A stretch of 23,367 nt of DNA. Source: an uncultured Rhodocyclaceae bacterium (GTDB taxonomy: Bacteria; Pseudomonadota; Gammaproteobacteria; Burkholderiales; Rhodocyclaceae). The notes beneath the pieces are model-generated. The model was given only the letters and a program-made list of their open reading frames with translations, was not told the DNA's origin and did no database searches. The position numbers and the translations under genes were made by a program. Numbering within the stretch: the first letter of the stretch is position 1; the number at the start of each line of letters is the position of its first letter. The stretch lies in the NCBI GenBank assembly GCA_900549295.1, contig URNG01000046.1, positions 1 to 23,367 of the forward strand, read 5' to 3'. This document shows positions 13,230 through 20,514 of the stretch, in pieces.

Positions 13230-13328
13230 GCCCAACGTGCAGTATACACCGTAGCCGGTGTATACATATTCCAAAAAAGGTGTATAAAAAAACTCATCCT
13301 ACACCATCCCATTGAATCATAAGACTCT
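13230..13328 (-). other. attI-side core and integrase-cassette intergenic region
   Basis: GTTGGGC on the minus strand (13230-13236) is the core at which cassette C1 joins the integron platform. Between it and the integrase start lies an AT-rich stretch with a 24-bp palindrome (13242-13265) and an extra half-site (13279-13286). Any cassette promoter should lie here, reading leftwards, but I could not assign convincing -35/-10 pairs. No LexA box is seen. Confidence 0.6.
13242..13265. promoter_or_regulatory. Perfect palindrome between attI and intI
   Basis: GTATACACCG and CGGTGTATAC flank TAGC, a perfect 10-bp inverted repeat. GGTGTATA recurs at 13279-13286, 22 bases (about two helical turns) after its copy at 13257-13264. 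It could be an operator for a regulator of integrase or cassette promoters, or integrase-binding repeats of attI. Confidence 0.5.
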
Positions 13329-13490
13329 ATGGAAAACGAACAAGCCAGCACACCAGAAAAATCCCCCAAATTGCTGGATCAGTTGCGTGACCGCCTTCGG
13401 TTGAAGCACTACAGCATACGGACAGAAACGCAGTATGTCCAATGGGCAAGGCGCTACATCATTTTTCATGACAAAAGGCACCCGAAAGAT
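13329..13490 (+). pseudogene. intI: Integron integrase, N-terminal fragment
   Basis: Remnant of an integron tyrosine recombinase, which would exchange cassettes between attI and attC. The first 54 codons match the family's N-terminal SAM-like domain (LLDQLRDRLRLKHYSIRTETQYVQW, then RRYIIFHDKRHPKD). Immediately after KRHPKD, where family members continue with MGE, similarity stops and the frame runs on into sequence adjoining the creC end. A full integrase has about 320-340 residues; the catalytic Arg/His/Arg/Tyr part is missing entirely. It is divergent from the cassettes, as in classical integrons. Inactive. Confidence 0.9.
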
Positions 13491-13528
13491 GGGCGTCTGG
13501 GAGGTGGGGCAGGTGCCGGGACGGCGTT

Positions 13529-14989
13529 TCAGCCCAAGGCCAGCGTCAACCGCGCCTCGCCGCCGCCGTCTGGATGATTGGTAAAACCTGCATCGCCGCC
13601 ATGCAAACGGGCGACTTCCCGTACCAGTGCCAAGCCCAGGCCGGTGCTTTTCTTGCCGGTGGCCGGGCGGGGGAGGGAGTAGAAGCGGTCGAACAGTTGC
13701 GCCAGCGCGTAGTCGGGGGCGCCGGTGCCGTGGTCGCGGATGCGGATTTCGGCGTTGTCGGCGCTTGTCCGCAGGGTCAGCGTGATTTCGCTGCCGTCGG
13801 GCGAGAATTCGATGGCGTTGTCGAGCAGGTTGAGGAGCGCCTGACGCAGCAGGAAGGCGTCGCCGGTGATGTGGATGCCGTTGCGATCCGATTCGGCGTC
13901 GATGGTGCAATGCAGATTGCGGGCGGTGAGCGCCAGTTGGCGGTCGGTGACGACGTTTTGCAGGAGTTGCGCGAGGTCGACTGGGGCGCTCGTGCCGGGG
14001 GTCTGCAACTGCTCGACGCGGGCGAGCAGCAGCATGCGTTCGATGATGTCGCGCAGCCGCGCCGCTTGTTCGCCGATGCTGGCGGCGAAGCGGCGGCGGT
14101 CGGTTTCCGGCAGGTCGCCTTCGAGGATTTCGGCGGCGCCGATTACCGCCGAGAGCGGGCTTTTCATCTCGTGCGCCAGATTCTGCACGTAACGCTCGAC
14201 GTACTGCTTGCCTTCGAGTTTTTCGCGCATCGTCGCCAGCGCCTGCGCCAGTTCGGACAGTTGGCGGCCACCGCCGCTCGGCGGTTCGGCCTTGCGCCCG
14301 GCGCTGACGGCGCGGGCGTAGTCGCGCAGGCGGTGGATCGAGCGGCTCAGCCAGACGGTGAAGATCAGGCCGATCAGCGCGGTTGCCGCCAGCAGCGTCA
14401 GCCCGGAGGCGCGGACGCGCTGCGTGGCGCGCTCGACGAAGGGGATGATCGAGGTCATCGGCTTGGCCAGCGAAATGACGCCGATCAACTGGCCGTGCCG
14501 GCGCACCGGCGCGGCGACGTGCATGACCGAGGTGGCCGGGTCGTCGGGGTTCGTGCGGCTCTGGCGCGCGCCGTATTCGCCGCGCAGCACGCGGGCGACG
14601 TCGCGCCAGTGGGAGAAATCCTCGCCCAGCGCCTGATTGGCCGAGTCGTAGACGACGATGCCGCGCGCGTCGGTGAGGTAGATGCGCAGATCGACGCGGT
14701 TTTTGCGGATGCCGTAGATTTCAGCGTCGGGCTGGCGCTGCAAGGCGGCGGCCACGGCGGCGGCGAACGGGCCGTCGTTGATTTGCTGTGTGGTGACACT
14801 CGTGGCGACATTGGCGGCTAACTCGCCAGCAGCCAGTTCGGCGAGCAGGTTGGCGCTGTCCACCAGGCTTTCCTCGGTGGCCTGACGGATGCTCGGCTCG
14901 CTTTCCTCGACAAAGATGTAGAGGACGAACCAGGCCGCCAGTCCGACCACCAGGAAATAGCCGAAAAAGAGGCGGATCGAGATGTTCAC
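13529..14989 (-). CDS. creC: Sensor histidine kinase CreC
   Basis: Inner-membrane sensor kinase, partner of CreB. 486 residues: first helix about 5-27, a periplasmic sensor part (30-190; RIYLTDARGIVVYDS and VMHVAAPV are Cache-like), second helix about 195-215, HAMP, then a kinase core with the phospho-accepting H273 in LAHEMKSPLS, the N box LLNLLDNAIEFSP, G1 DHGTGAPD and G2 STGLGLALV. The length matches the family. The start is GTG 14989, three bases after the creB stop, with GAGG just upstream, so the two are translationally coupled. The gene is complete, and its stop lies about 40 bases from the break in the integrase gene. creD, which normally follows, is far away. Confidence 0.93.
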   Translation of the reverse strand: MNISIRLFFGYFLVVGLAAWFVLYIFVEESEPSIRQATEESLVDSANLLAELAAGELAANVATSVTTQQINDGPFAAAVAAALQRQPDAEIYGIRKNRVDLRIYLTDARGIVVYDSANQALGEDFSHWRDVARVLRGEYGARQSRTNPDDPATSVMHVAAPVRRHGQLIGVISLAKPMTSIIPFVERATQRVRASGLTLLAATALIGLIFTVWLSRSIHRLRDYARAVSAGRKAEPPSGGGRQLSELAQALATMREKLEGKQYVERYVQNLAHEMKSPLSAVIGAAEILEGDLPETDRRRFAASIGEQAARLRDIIERMLLLARVEQLQTPGTSAPVDLAQLLQNVVTDRQLALTARNLHCTIDAESDRNGIHITGDAFLLRQALLNLLDNAIEFSPDGSEITLTLRTSADNAEIRIRDHGTGAPDYALAQLFDRFYSLPRPATGKKSTGLGLALVREVARLHGGDAGFTNHPDGGGEARLTLALG

Positions 14990-14992
14990 GCC

Positions 14993-15667
14993 TCAGGCCG
15001 CCAGACTGTAGCCGAGGCCGCGATGGGTGAAGATGGTTTCCTCGTCGCGCACCGCGCGCAGCTTGCCGCGCAGGGTCTTGACGTGGGTGTCGACGGTGCG
15101 TTCCAGACTTTCGCCGCCATCCTGCCAGACGGCGTCCATGATCTGCTGGCGCGACAGGATGCGTCCGGGGCGTTCCAGCAGGAGCGCCAGCAGCAGGTAT
15201 TCGTAGCGCGTCAGCGTCAGCCATTGGGCGTGGTAGGCGATGCGCTGGCCGCTGCGGTCGAGGGTGAATTTCGCCGCTGGTGCCGCCTGTTCGCGGTTTT
15301 CGCCCGGCGGGCGCAGGCGGCGCAGGATGGCGCGGATGCGCGAGGCGACTTCGCGCGGGCTGAACGGTTTGCTGACGTAATCGTCGCCGCCCAGTTCCAG
15401 GCCGACGATGCGGTCGACCTCATCCGAGCGCGCGGTCAGAAAAAGAACCGGCAGATTGGATTCGCGGCGCAGCGCCCGGCAGACGTCGAAGCCGGAGAGA
15501 TCGGGCAGGCCGACATCCAGCACGATGAAATCAATGCCGCCCTGATTCAGCCGCGCCAGCGCCGCGCTGCCGAGGGCGCAGTATTCGGTGGCGAAACCTT
15601 CGGCGCGCAGCGCGTAGCTCAAGGTGTCGGCAATGGCCGGTTCGTCGTCGACGATCAGGATGTTCAT
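14993..15667 (-). CDS. creB: Response regulator CreB
   Basis: OmpR/PhoB-type transcription factor phosphorylated by CreC, known to bind TTCAC-N6-TTCAC boxes. 224 residues: receiver domain with acidic pocket D7-D8, phospho-acceptor D51 in FIVLDVGLPD, the switch lysine in YVSKPFS, then a winged-helix DNA-binding domain with RYEYLLLALLLERPGRILSR and the C-terminal VDTHVKTLRGKLR. The start at 15667 opens directly with MNILIVDDEP; an upstream in-frame extension runs through a repeat and is not real. First gene of the creBC unit; no creA is seen nearby. Confidence 0.93.
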   Translation of the reverse strand: MNILIVDDEPAIADTLSYALRAEGFATEYCALGSAALARLNQGGIDFIVLDVGLPDLSGFDVCRALRRESNLPVLFLTARSDEVDRIVGLELGGDDYVSKPFSPREVASRIRAILRRLRPPGENREQAAPAAKFTLDRSGQRIAYHAQWLTLTRYEYLLLALLLERPGRILSRQQIMDAVWQDGGESLERTVDTHVKTLRGKLRAVRDEETIFTHRGLGYSLAA

Positions 15668-15775
15668 GGTGGCCGCGATGATAAGGCATTGCGGCGGGAA
15701 TGTTGGCAGGCTTGGCAGGTGTCCCGGACGGGGCAATCGCACGAACGTTGGCGGCTGACTGAAGGATGGGACAAT

Positions 15776-15864
15776 CCACCACCAAGGCGCGGAGGCGCAA
15801 AGATTTCGCAAAGGGAATTTTTTGTTCCTTGGCGTTTCCTTGGCGTCTTCGCGCCTTCGCGGTG
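15776..15864. repeat. REP/MITE-like imperfect inverted repeat
   Basis: In the 322-base gap between creB and the protease gene, CACCAAGGCGCGGAGGCGC on the left is mirrored on the right by TTCGCGCCTTCGCGGTG, around a short AT-rich centre; the right half also holds a direct repeat of CCTTGGCGT. It resembles interspersed palindromic repeats (GCGAAGGCGCGAAG type) seen in many bacterial genomes. No ORF within it is credible. Confidence 0.6.
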
Positions 15865-15989
15865 AAGGTTTTGAGGAGCTGCGATTTCCCTGGCTTCCCG
15901 GAAGGGCATCCACGCGGGGCCAGCGGCTTGTGGCAGAATGCCCGCTGCTTTCAATCTTCAACCGACAGGCATTTTTTCAGGGGGCGGCT

Positions 15990-16643
15990 ATGCGCTTGGT
16001 GTTCCGTAAACTGGGGTGGCGGGTTCTGCTGCTGGCGGGCTTCGTGTTGCCGGGCGCTGCGGCGCAGGCGCAGGAGGTTGGTCTGGCCGGCATCATGGGC
16101 AGCAAGGCGCTGTTGATGATTAACGGCGCGCCGCCCAAGGCGGTGTCGGTGGGTGCCACCGTGGACGGCATCAAGTTGGTGTCGGTGCAGAGCGATCAGG
16201 TGGTGGTCGAAATTGCCGGGCGCAAACGTCCGCTGCGCGTCGGGCAGCATGCGGTGGGACTGGCTTCCGATGGCGCGGGCAAGGTGATACTGACAGCCGA
16301 CGGGCAGGGGCATTTCGTGACGACCGGCACGGTTAACGGGAATTCCGTGCGCTTTCTGGTGGATACCGGGGCCAGCATGATTTCGCTGGGAGCGAGCGAT
16401 GCGCGGCGGCTTGGCCTTGATCCAAGCAAGGGGCGGCAGGGGATTTCGCAAACGGCCAACGGGCAGACGCAGATCAGCATCGTCAAGCTCGATCAGGTGC
16501 GCATTGGCGGCATCGTGCTGCATCAGGTGGATGCGGCCATTCATTCGACCGACATGCCGGTGGCGCTTTTGGGCATGAGTTTTCTCAACCGCATGGAAAT
16601 GCAGCGCGACGGTCACACCATGACGCTGAAAAAGCGTTTCTGA
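15990..16643 (+). CDS. Secreted or anchored retropepsin-like aspartic protease
   Basis: A 217-residue protein of the clan AA aspartic protease family. A signal sequence (KLGWRVLLLAGFVLPGAAAQAQ, about 7-28) directs it to the periplasm or inner-membrane surface. The catalytic motif is FLVDTGAS (122-129, D125), followed by the hydrophobic MSFLNRM block typical of retropepsins that work as homodimers. A short N-terminal domain (about 30-95) precedes the protease part. The start at 15990 is supported by GGGGG 7 bases upstream and by the signal peptide; the longer upstream ORF is repeat sequence. The natural substrate is unknown. It abuts the Nudix gene by a single base, implying co-transcription. 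Confidence 0.88.
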   Translation: MRLVFRKLGWRVLLLAGFVLPGAAAQAQEVGLAGIMGSKALLMINGAPPKAVSVGATVDGIKLVSVQSDQVVVEIAGRKRPLRVGQHAVGLASDGAGKVILTADGQGHFVTTGTVNGNSVRFLVDTGASMISLGASDARRLGLDPSKGRQGISQTANGQTQISIVKLDQVRIGGIVLHQVDAAIHSTDMPVALLGMSFLNRMEMQRDGHTMTLKKRF

Positions 16644-16644
16644 A

Positions 16645-17238
16645 GTGGTGCCGGATTTTTCTCTCGACGCTTTGCGGCAAACACTTTTGCCGGAACCGTC
16701 GAGCGAATTGAAAGTGCTGGAGGACGGCGCGAACGAGGCTGCGCCGAAGCCTGCCGCCGTGCTGTTTCCCATCGTGCGGCGGGCGCAGGGGCATACCGTG
16801 CTGCTCACGCAGCGCACCGACCACCTGCACAACCACGCCGGGCAGATCAGTTTTCCGGGCGGGAGGGTGGATGCCGGGGACGTTTCGCCGCAGGCCACCG
16901 CCCTGCGCGAGACGGAGGAGGAAATCGGCCTCGACCGGCGGCACGTCGAGATTTTCGGCTATCTGCCGCAGTACCACACCGGCACCGGTTTCGTCGTGAC
17001 GCCCGTGGTGGGGCTGCTGACGCCGCCCTTCGACCTGCGGCCCGATCCTTTCGAGGTGGCGGAAATCTTCGAGGTGCCGTTGTCTTTCCTGCTCGATCCG
17101 GCCAATCACCAGCGCCATTCCATTTTTCTGCGCGGCGCGCTGCGCCACTATTACGCCATGCCTTACGGTCGCCATTTCATCTGGGGCGCGACCGCAGGCA
17201 TGATCCGTTCTTTGTCGGAAAGGCTTGTGGTATCTTGA
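16645..17238 (+). CDS. Nudix hydrolase, CoA-pyrophosphatase type
   Basis: A 197-residue cytosolic Nudix enzyme of the NudL-like group, which splits coenzyme A into 4'-phosphopantetheine and 3',5'-ADP. The CoA-specific motif LLTQRTDHLHNHAGQISFPGG (53-73) runs into the Nudix box GGRVDAGD..ALRETEEEIGL, in which D replaces the first Glu, as I also recall for E. coli NudL. The length is normal. The start is GTG 16645 (or GTG 16648), one base after the protease stop with no separate ribosome site, suggesting translational coupling. Confidence 0.9.
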   Translation: MVPDFSLDALRQTLLPEPSSELKVLEDGANEAAPKPAAVLFPIVRRAQGHTVLLTQRTDHLHNHAGQISFPGGRVDAGDVSPQATALRETEEEIGLDRRHVEIFGYLPQYHTGTGFVVTPVVGLLTPPFDLRPDPFEVAEIFEVPLSFLLDPANHQRHSIFLRGALRHYYAMPYGRHFIWGATAGMIRSLSERLVVS

Positions 17239-17278
17239 TGCGCATGTTGCCCCTGGCTGCCACGATCGCTGTTTCTGC

Positions 17279-18277
17279 ATGAATCTTCTTGCCCTGATTG
17301 CCGTTTTTTTCATCGAGCAGTATCAGCCGCTGGCCTATCGCCGCGTGGTGGGCGAGCCTTTGCAGCAGTGGGCCGATTTCATGGCGCAGCGTTTCAATGC
17401 CGGACAGCGCAGCCACGGCGTGGCGGCCTGGCTGCTGGCCGTGCTTCTGCCGGTGCTGGCGCTGGCGCTGGTTTATTTCGCGCTGGCGACGGTGAGCAGC
17501 CTGCTGGCTTTGGCGCTGACCGTGGGCGTGCTTTACCTCGGCATGGGGTTTCGCCAGTTCAGCCATCATTTCAGTGAAATTCAACTGGCCCTGCGCCTGG
17601 GCGACATCGAACGGGCGCGGCAGGCGCTGGCCGAGTGGCAAGGTCGCGGGCGGCAGACGCTGGGTGCCGGAGAAATCGCCGCCGAGGCCATAGAAACCGC
17701 GCTGCTGGCGGCGCACCGGCACGTGTTCGCAGTGATGCTGTGGTTCGTCCTCCTGCCGGGGCCGTGCGGCGTGCTGCTCTACCGTCTGGCGCAGATCGTG
17801 CAGGAGCGCTGGGCGCAGCTCGATCGGGACAATGGCGAGGAGGGCGAATTCGCCCGTTTTTCCCGCCGCGCCTTCTTCTGGCTGGACTGGCTGGGGGCGG
17901 CGCCGGCGGCGGTCGCCCGCGACCTTGCCCGCCGCGCCTCCTTCTGGCGGGCCGGGCTGCCGCAGCGCGCGACGGCGGTGGCCTTTGCCATCGTCGGCAA
18001 TTTCGAGGATGCCCTGCATTGCTGGCGCAGCCAAGTGAATCAGGGCTTCGTCGCGCCGGAATCGGCCATCGTCCTGGCCAGCGGCGCCGGCGCGCTGGGC
18101 GTGCGCCTGGGAGGTGACGATTTCGCCGAGGGCGAGGTTTCCGCCGCGCCGGAATTCGGCGTCGGCGAACCGGCTGACCCGGATACTTTGCAGCGCGCTG
18201 TCGGCTTGGTGTGGCGGGCGACGGTGTTATGGGTTATTTTGCTTCTTTCGCTGGGGCTTGCCGCGTTGGTGGGCTGA
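17279..18277 (+). CDS. CobD/CbiB-family membrane protein
   Basis: A 332-residue integral membrane protein of the CobD/CbiB family (adenosylcobinamide-phosphate synthase relatives; AmpE is also related). It opens with a helix (LLALIAVFFIEQYQPL), then two helices about 45-85, one near 145-170 and one at the C-terminus (RATVLWVILLLSLGLAALVG). Betaproteobacteria carry this divergent form outside cobalamin operons, and no other cob gene is nearby, so a role in cobalamin synthesis is uncertain. The start at 17279 is chosen because it begins the first helix; an earlier in-frame start at 17225 overlaps the Nudix gene. Confidence 0.8.
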   Translation: MNLLALIAVFFIEQYQPLAYRRVVGEPLQQWADFMAQRFNAGQRSHGVAAWLLAVLLPVLALALVYFALATVSSLLALALTVGVLYLGMGFRQFSHHFSEIQLALRLGDIERARQALAEWQGRGRQTLGAGEIAAEAIETALLAAHRHVFAVMLWFVLLPGPCGVLLYRLAQIVQERWAQLDRDNGEEGEFARFSRRAFFWLDWLGAAPAAVARDLARRASFWRAGLPQRATAVAFAIVGNFEDALHCWRSQVNQGFVAPESAIVLASGAGALGVRLGGDDFAEGEVSAAPEFGVGEPADPDTLQRAVGLVWRATVLWVILLLSLGLAALVG

Positions 18278-18301
18278 CTGGTTTTTTCTAGGAGGTTGTT
18301 C

Positions 18302-19483
18302 ATGACCAGAGAAGTTGTTGTTCTGAGCGCGGTTCGTTCCGCCATTGGCGCTTTTGGCGGTTCCCTGTCCGACATCGAGCCGGCGGAGCTTGCCGGTACC
18401 GTGATGAAGGAAGCGGTGGTGCGTTCCGGCGTCGATCCGCAGCAAATCAACTACGTCACCGTCGGCAACTGCATCCCGACCGAATCGCGCTATGCCTACG
18501 TGCCGCGTCTGGCCAGCATTCAGGCCGGCCTGCCGATGGATTCGGTGGCCATGCAGGTGAACCGCCTGTGTTCCTCCGGCTTGCAGGGCATCGTCACCAC
18601 GGCGCAGCAGATCATGCTGGGCGATTGCGACTACGGCATCGGCGGCGGCGTCGAAGTCATGTCGCGTGGCGGCTACCTGCTGCCGGCGCTGCGCACCGGC
18701 GCGCGCATGGGCGACACCAAGGCCATCGACATGATGGTTGCCGTGCTGACCGACCCCTTCGGCGTCGGCCACATGGGTATCACCGCTGAAAATCTGGCCA
18801 CCAAGTGGGGCATCAGCCGCGAAGAGCAGGATGCCTGCGCGCTCGAATCGCAGCGCCGCGCTGCCGCAGCCCAGGCTGCCGGCCATTTCAAGTCGCAGAT
18901 CGTGCCCATCGTCAAGCAGACCCGCAAGGGCGAGGTGGTGTTCGATGCCGATGAGCATCTGAAGCCGTCCACTACGCTGGAATCGCTGGCCAAGATGAAG
19001 CCGGCCTTCAAGAAAGACGGCACGGTCACCGCCGGCAACGCTTCCGGCATCAACGACGGCGCAGCCTTCTTCGTGCTTGCTGCCGCCGATCTAGCGGCCA
19101 AGGCCGGCCAGAAGCCGCTGGCTCGTCTGGTGTCCTACGCCGTCGCCGGCGTGCCGAACGACGTGATGGGCGAAGGTCCGATCCCGGCGACCAAGCTGGC
19201 GCTGAAAAAAGCCGGCCTGACGCTCGACCAGATGGACGTCATCGAATCGAACGAGGCCTTCGCCGCGCAAGCCATCGCCGTGTCCAAGGGCCTGGGCCTC
19301 GATCCGGTCAAGACCAACCCGAACGGCGGCGCCATCGCGCTCGGCCATCCGGTTGGCTGTTCCGGCGCTTTCATCGCCACCAAGGCGGTGTATGAACTGC
19401 AACGCACCGGCGGCAAGTACGCCCTGGTGACCATGTGCATCGGCGGCGGGCAAGGCATTGCCTGCGTGTTCGAGCGCATGTGA
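18302..19483 (+). CDS. bktB: Acetyl-CoA acyltransferase (beta-ketothiolase)
   Basis: A 393-residue cytosolic thiolase that condenses two acyl-CoA units or cleaves 3-ketoacyl-CoA. It serves polyhydroxyalkanoate precursor supply, fatty-acid degradation or both. Catalytic residues are all present: C90 in VNRLCSSGLQ, H349 in GHPVGCSGA, C379 in CIGGGQG, plus NEAFAAQA. The sequence resembles BktB of Cupriavidus (start TREVVVLSAVRSAIGAFGG). AGGAGG 6-7 bases before ATG 18302 is an excellent ribosome site. It is followed by a strong terminator. The symbol is by similarity; a phaA- or atoB-type name is possible. Confidence 0.85.
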   Translation: MTREVVVLSAVRSAIGAFGGSLSDIEPAELAGTVMKEAVVRSGVDPQQINYVTVGNCIPTESRYAYVPRLASIQAGLPMDSVAMQVNRLCSSGLQGIVTTAQQIMLGDCDYGIGGGVEVMSRGGYLLPALRTGARMGDTKAIDMMVAVLTDPFGVGHMGITAENLATKWGISREEQDACALESQRRAAAAQAAGHFKSQIVPIVKQTRKGEVVFDADEHLKPSTTLESLAKMKPAFKKDGTVTAGNASGINDGAAFFVLAAADLAAKAGQKPLARLVSYAVAGVPNDVMGEGPIPATKLALKKAGLTLDQMDVIESNEAFAAQAIAVSKGLGLDPVKTNPNGGAIALGHPVGCSGAFIATKAVYELQRTGGKYALVTMCIGGGQGIACVFERM

Positions 19484-19502
19484 AACCTGCTTCGCATGAA
19501 AA

Positions 19503-19530
19503 CCCGTCGCCTTTGCGCGGCGGGTTTTTT
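19503..19530 (+). terminator. Intrinsic terminator after the thiolase gene
   Basis: CCCGTCGC (19503-19510) pairs with GCGGCGGG (19517-19524), one T-G wobble, 6-base loop, followed by six T. Confidence 0.88.
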
Positions 19531-19628
19531 ATGCGGCCCGTCGTGAAGCGTCGCGTAAATTTCCGCACTGTTTCAATTGTGGAACGGCTTTCAGTTACAA
19601 TCCCCAAGTTATTTTCGAGCCAACCCCC

Positions 19629-20507
19629 ATGATTACCGGATCTCTCGTCGCCATCGTCACGCCCATGCACGCGGATGGCAGCCTTGACCTCGACGCCCTG
19701 CGCCGTCTGGTCGATTTTCATGTGCAGGAAGGCAGCGACGCCATCGTCGTCGTCGGCACCACCGGCGAATCGCCGACGGTCGATGTCGAAGAGCATTGCA
19801 CCCTCATCAAAACCGCGGTCGAACACGCGGCCGGCCGCATCCCGGTGATTGCCGGCACCGGCGCCAATTCGACGGCCGAAGCTATCGAGCTGACCCAGTT
19901 CGCAAAAACGGCGGGCGCCGACATGGCGCTCTCGGTGGTGCCCTACTACAACAAGCCGACCCAGGAAGGTCTGTATCGCCACTTCCGCACTATTGCCGAA
20001 GCGGTCGATCTGCCGGTGCTGCTGTACAACGTGCCGGGGCGCACCGTGGCCGACATGTCCAACGACACCATCCTGCGTCTGGCCGAAGTGCCGGGCATCG
20101 TCGGCGTCAAGGACGCGACCGGCAACATGGATCGCGCCTGTGATCTGATCCAGCGCGCGCCCAAGGGCTTCGCCCTGTACAGCGGCGACGACCTGACCTG
20201 CGTGCTGTCGATCATGCTGGGGTTCCACGGCAATATTTCCGTCACCGCCAACGTCGCGCCGCGCCTGATGCACGCGATGTGCGCCGCCGCCGCTGCGGGC
20301 GAGGTCGCCAAGGCGCGCGAACTGCATTTCCGTCTGCTCGGCCTGCACCGCGATCTGTTCTGCGAAGCCAACCCGATTCCGGTGAAGTGGGCCGTGCAGC
20401 GCATGGGGCTGATGGGCGAGGGCATCCGCCTGCCGCTGACGCCGCTGACCGAAGCAAATCATGGACGCGTTCTGGCGGCGCTGCGCCAGGCTGGTATTGA
20501 GGTATGA
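19629..20507 (+). CDS. dapA: 4-hydroxy-tetrahydrodipicolinate synthase
   Basis: Condenses pyruvate with aspartate semialdehyde, the first committed step of diaminopimelate/lysine synthesis. A 292-residue TIM barrel, the same length as E. coli DapA with matching key positions: Schiff-base K161 in VGVKDATG, the triad T44 (GTTGES), Y107 (VPYYNKP) and Y133 (LLYNVPG), and R138. The start is fixed by family length (MITGSLVAIVTPM). It follows a terminator, so it has its own promoter between 19531 and 19628. It is linked to bamC seven bases downstream, as in E. coli. Confidence 0.96.
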   Translation: MITGSLVAIVTPMHADGSLDLDALRRLVDFHVQEGSDAIVVVGTTGESPTVDVEEHCTLIKTAVEHAAGRIPVIAGTGANSTAEAIELTQFAKTAGADMALSVVPYYNKPTQEGLYRHFRTIAEAVDLPVLLYNVPGRTVADMSNDTILRLAEVPGIVGVKDATGNMDRACDLIQRAPKGFALYSGDDLTCVLSIMLGFHGNISVTANVAPRLMHAMCAAAAAGEVAKARELHFRLLGLHRDLFCEANPIPVKWAVQRMGLMGEGIRLPLTPLTEANHGRVLAALRQAGIEV

Positions 20508-20514
20508 ATCAGGC

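Larger units (their letters stand above)
5213..13490 (-). mobile_element. Integron: 15-cassette array with truncated integrase
   Basis: Fifteen attC sites of about 58-90 bp, each with RYYYAAC-like and GTTRRRY-like cores and an internal imperfect palindrome, alternate with fifteen genes on the minus strand. An integrase gene starts on the opposite strand at 13329 next to a GTTGGGC core (attI side), the classical divergent layout. The integrase is broken at about 13490. Cassettes are visibly more AT-rich than the flanks and mostly unrelated to one another, as expected of captured genes. Most cassette genes end within a few bases of the attC core. Confidence 0.93.

Noticed and set aside
13155..13328. 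LexA box controlling the integrase
   Set aside because: No CTGT-N8-ACAG-type sequence found in the region.
13574..14821. 415-codon plus-strand ORF opposite creC
   Set aside because: Shadow of creC, which has all kinase motifs on the minus strand.
16717..16930. Nudix box departing from the consensus first Glu
   Set aside because: The Asp at this place and the one-residue shift also occur in E. coli NudL as I recall it, so it is a family trait.
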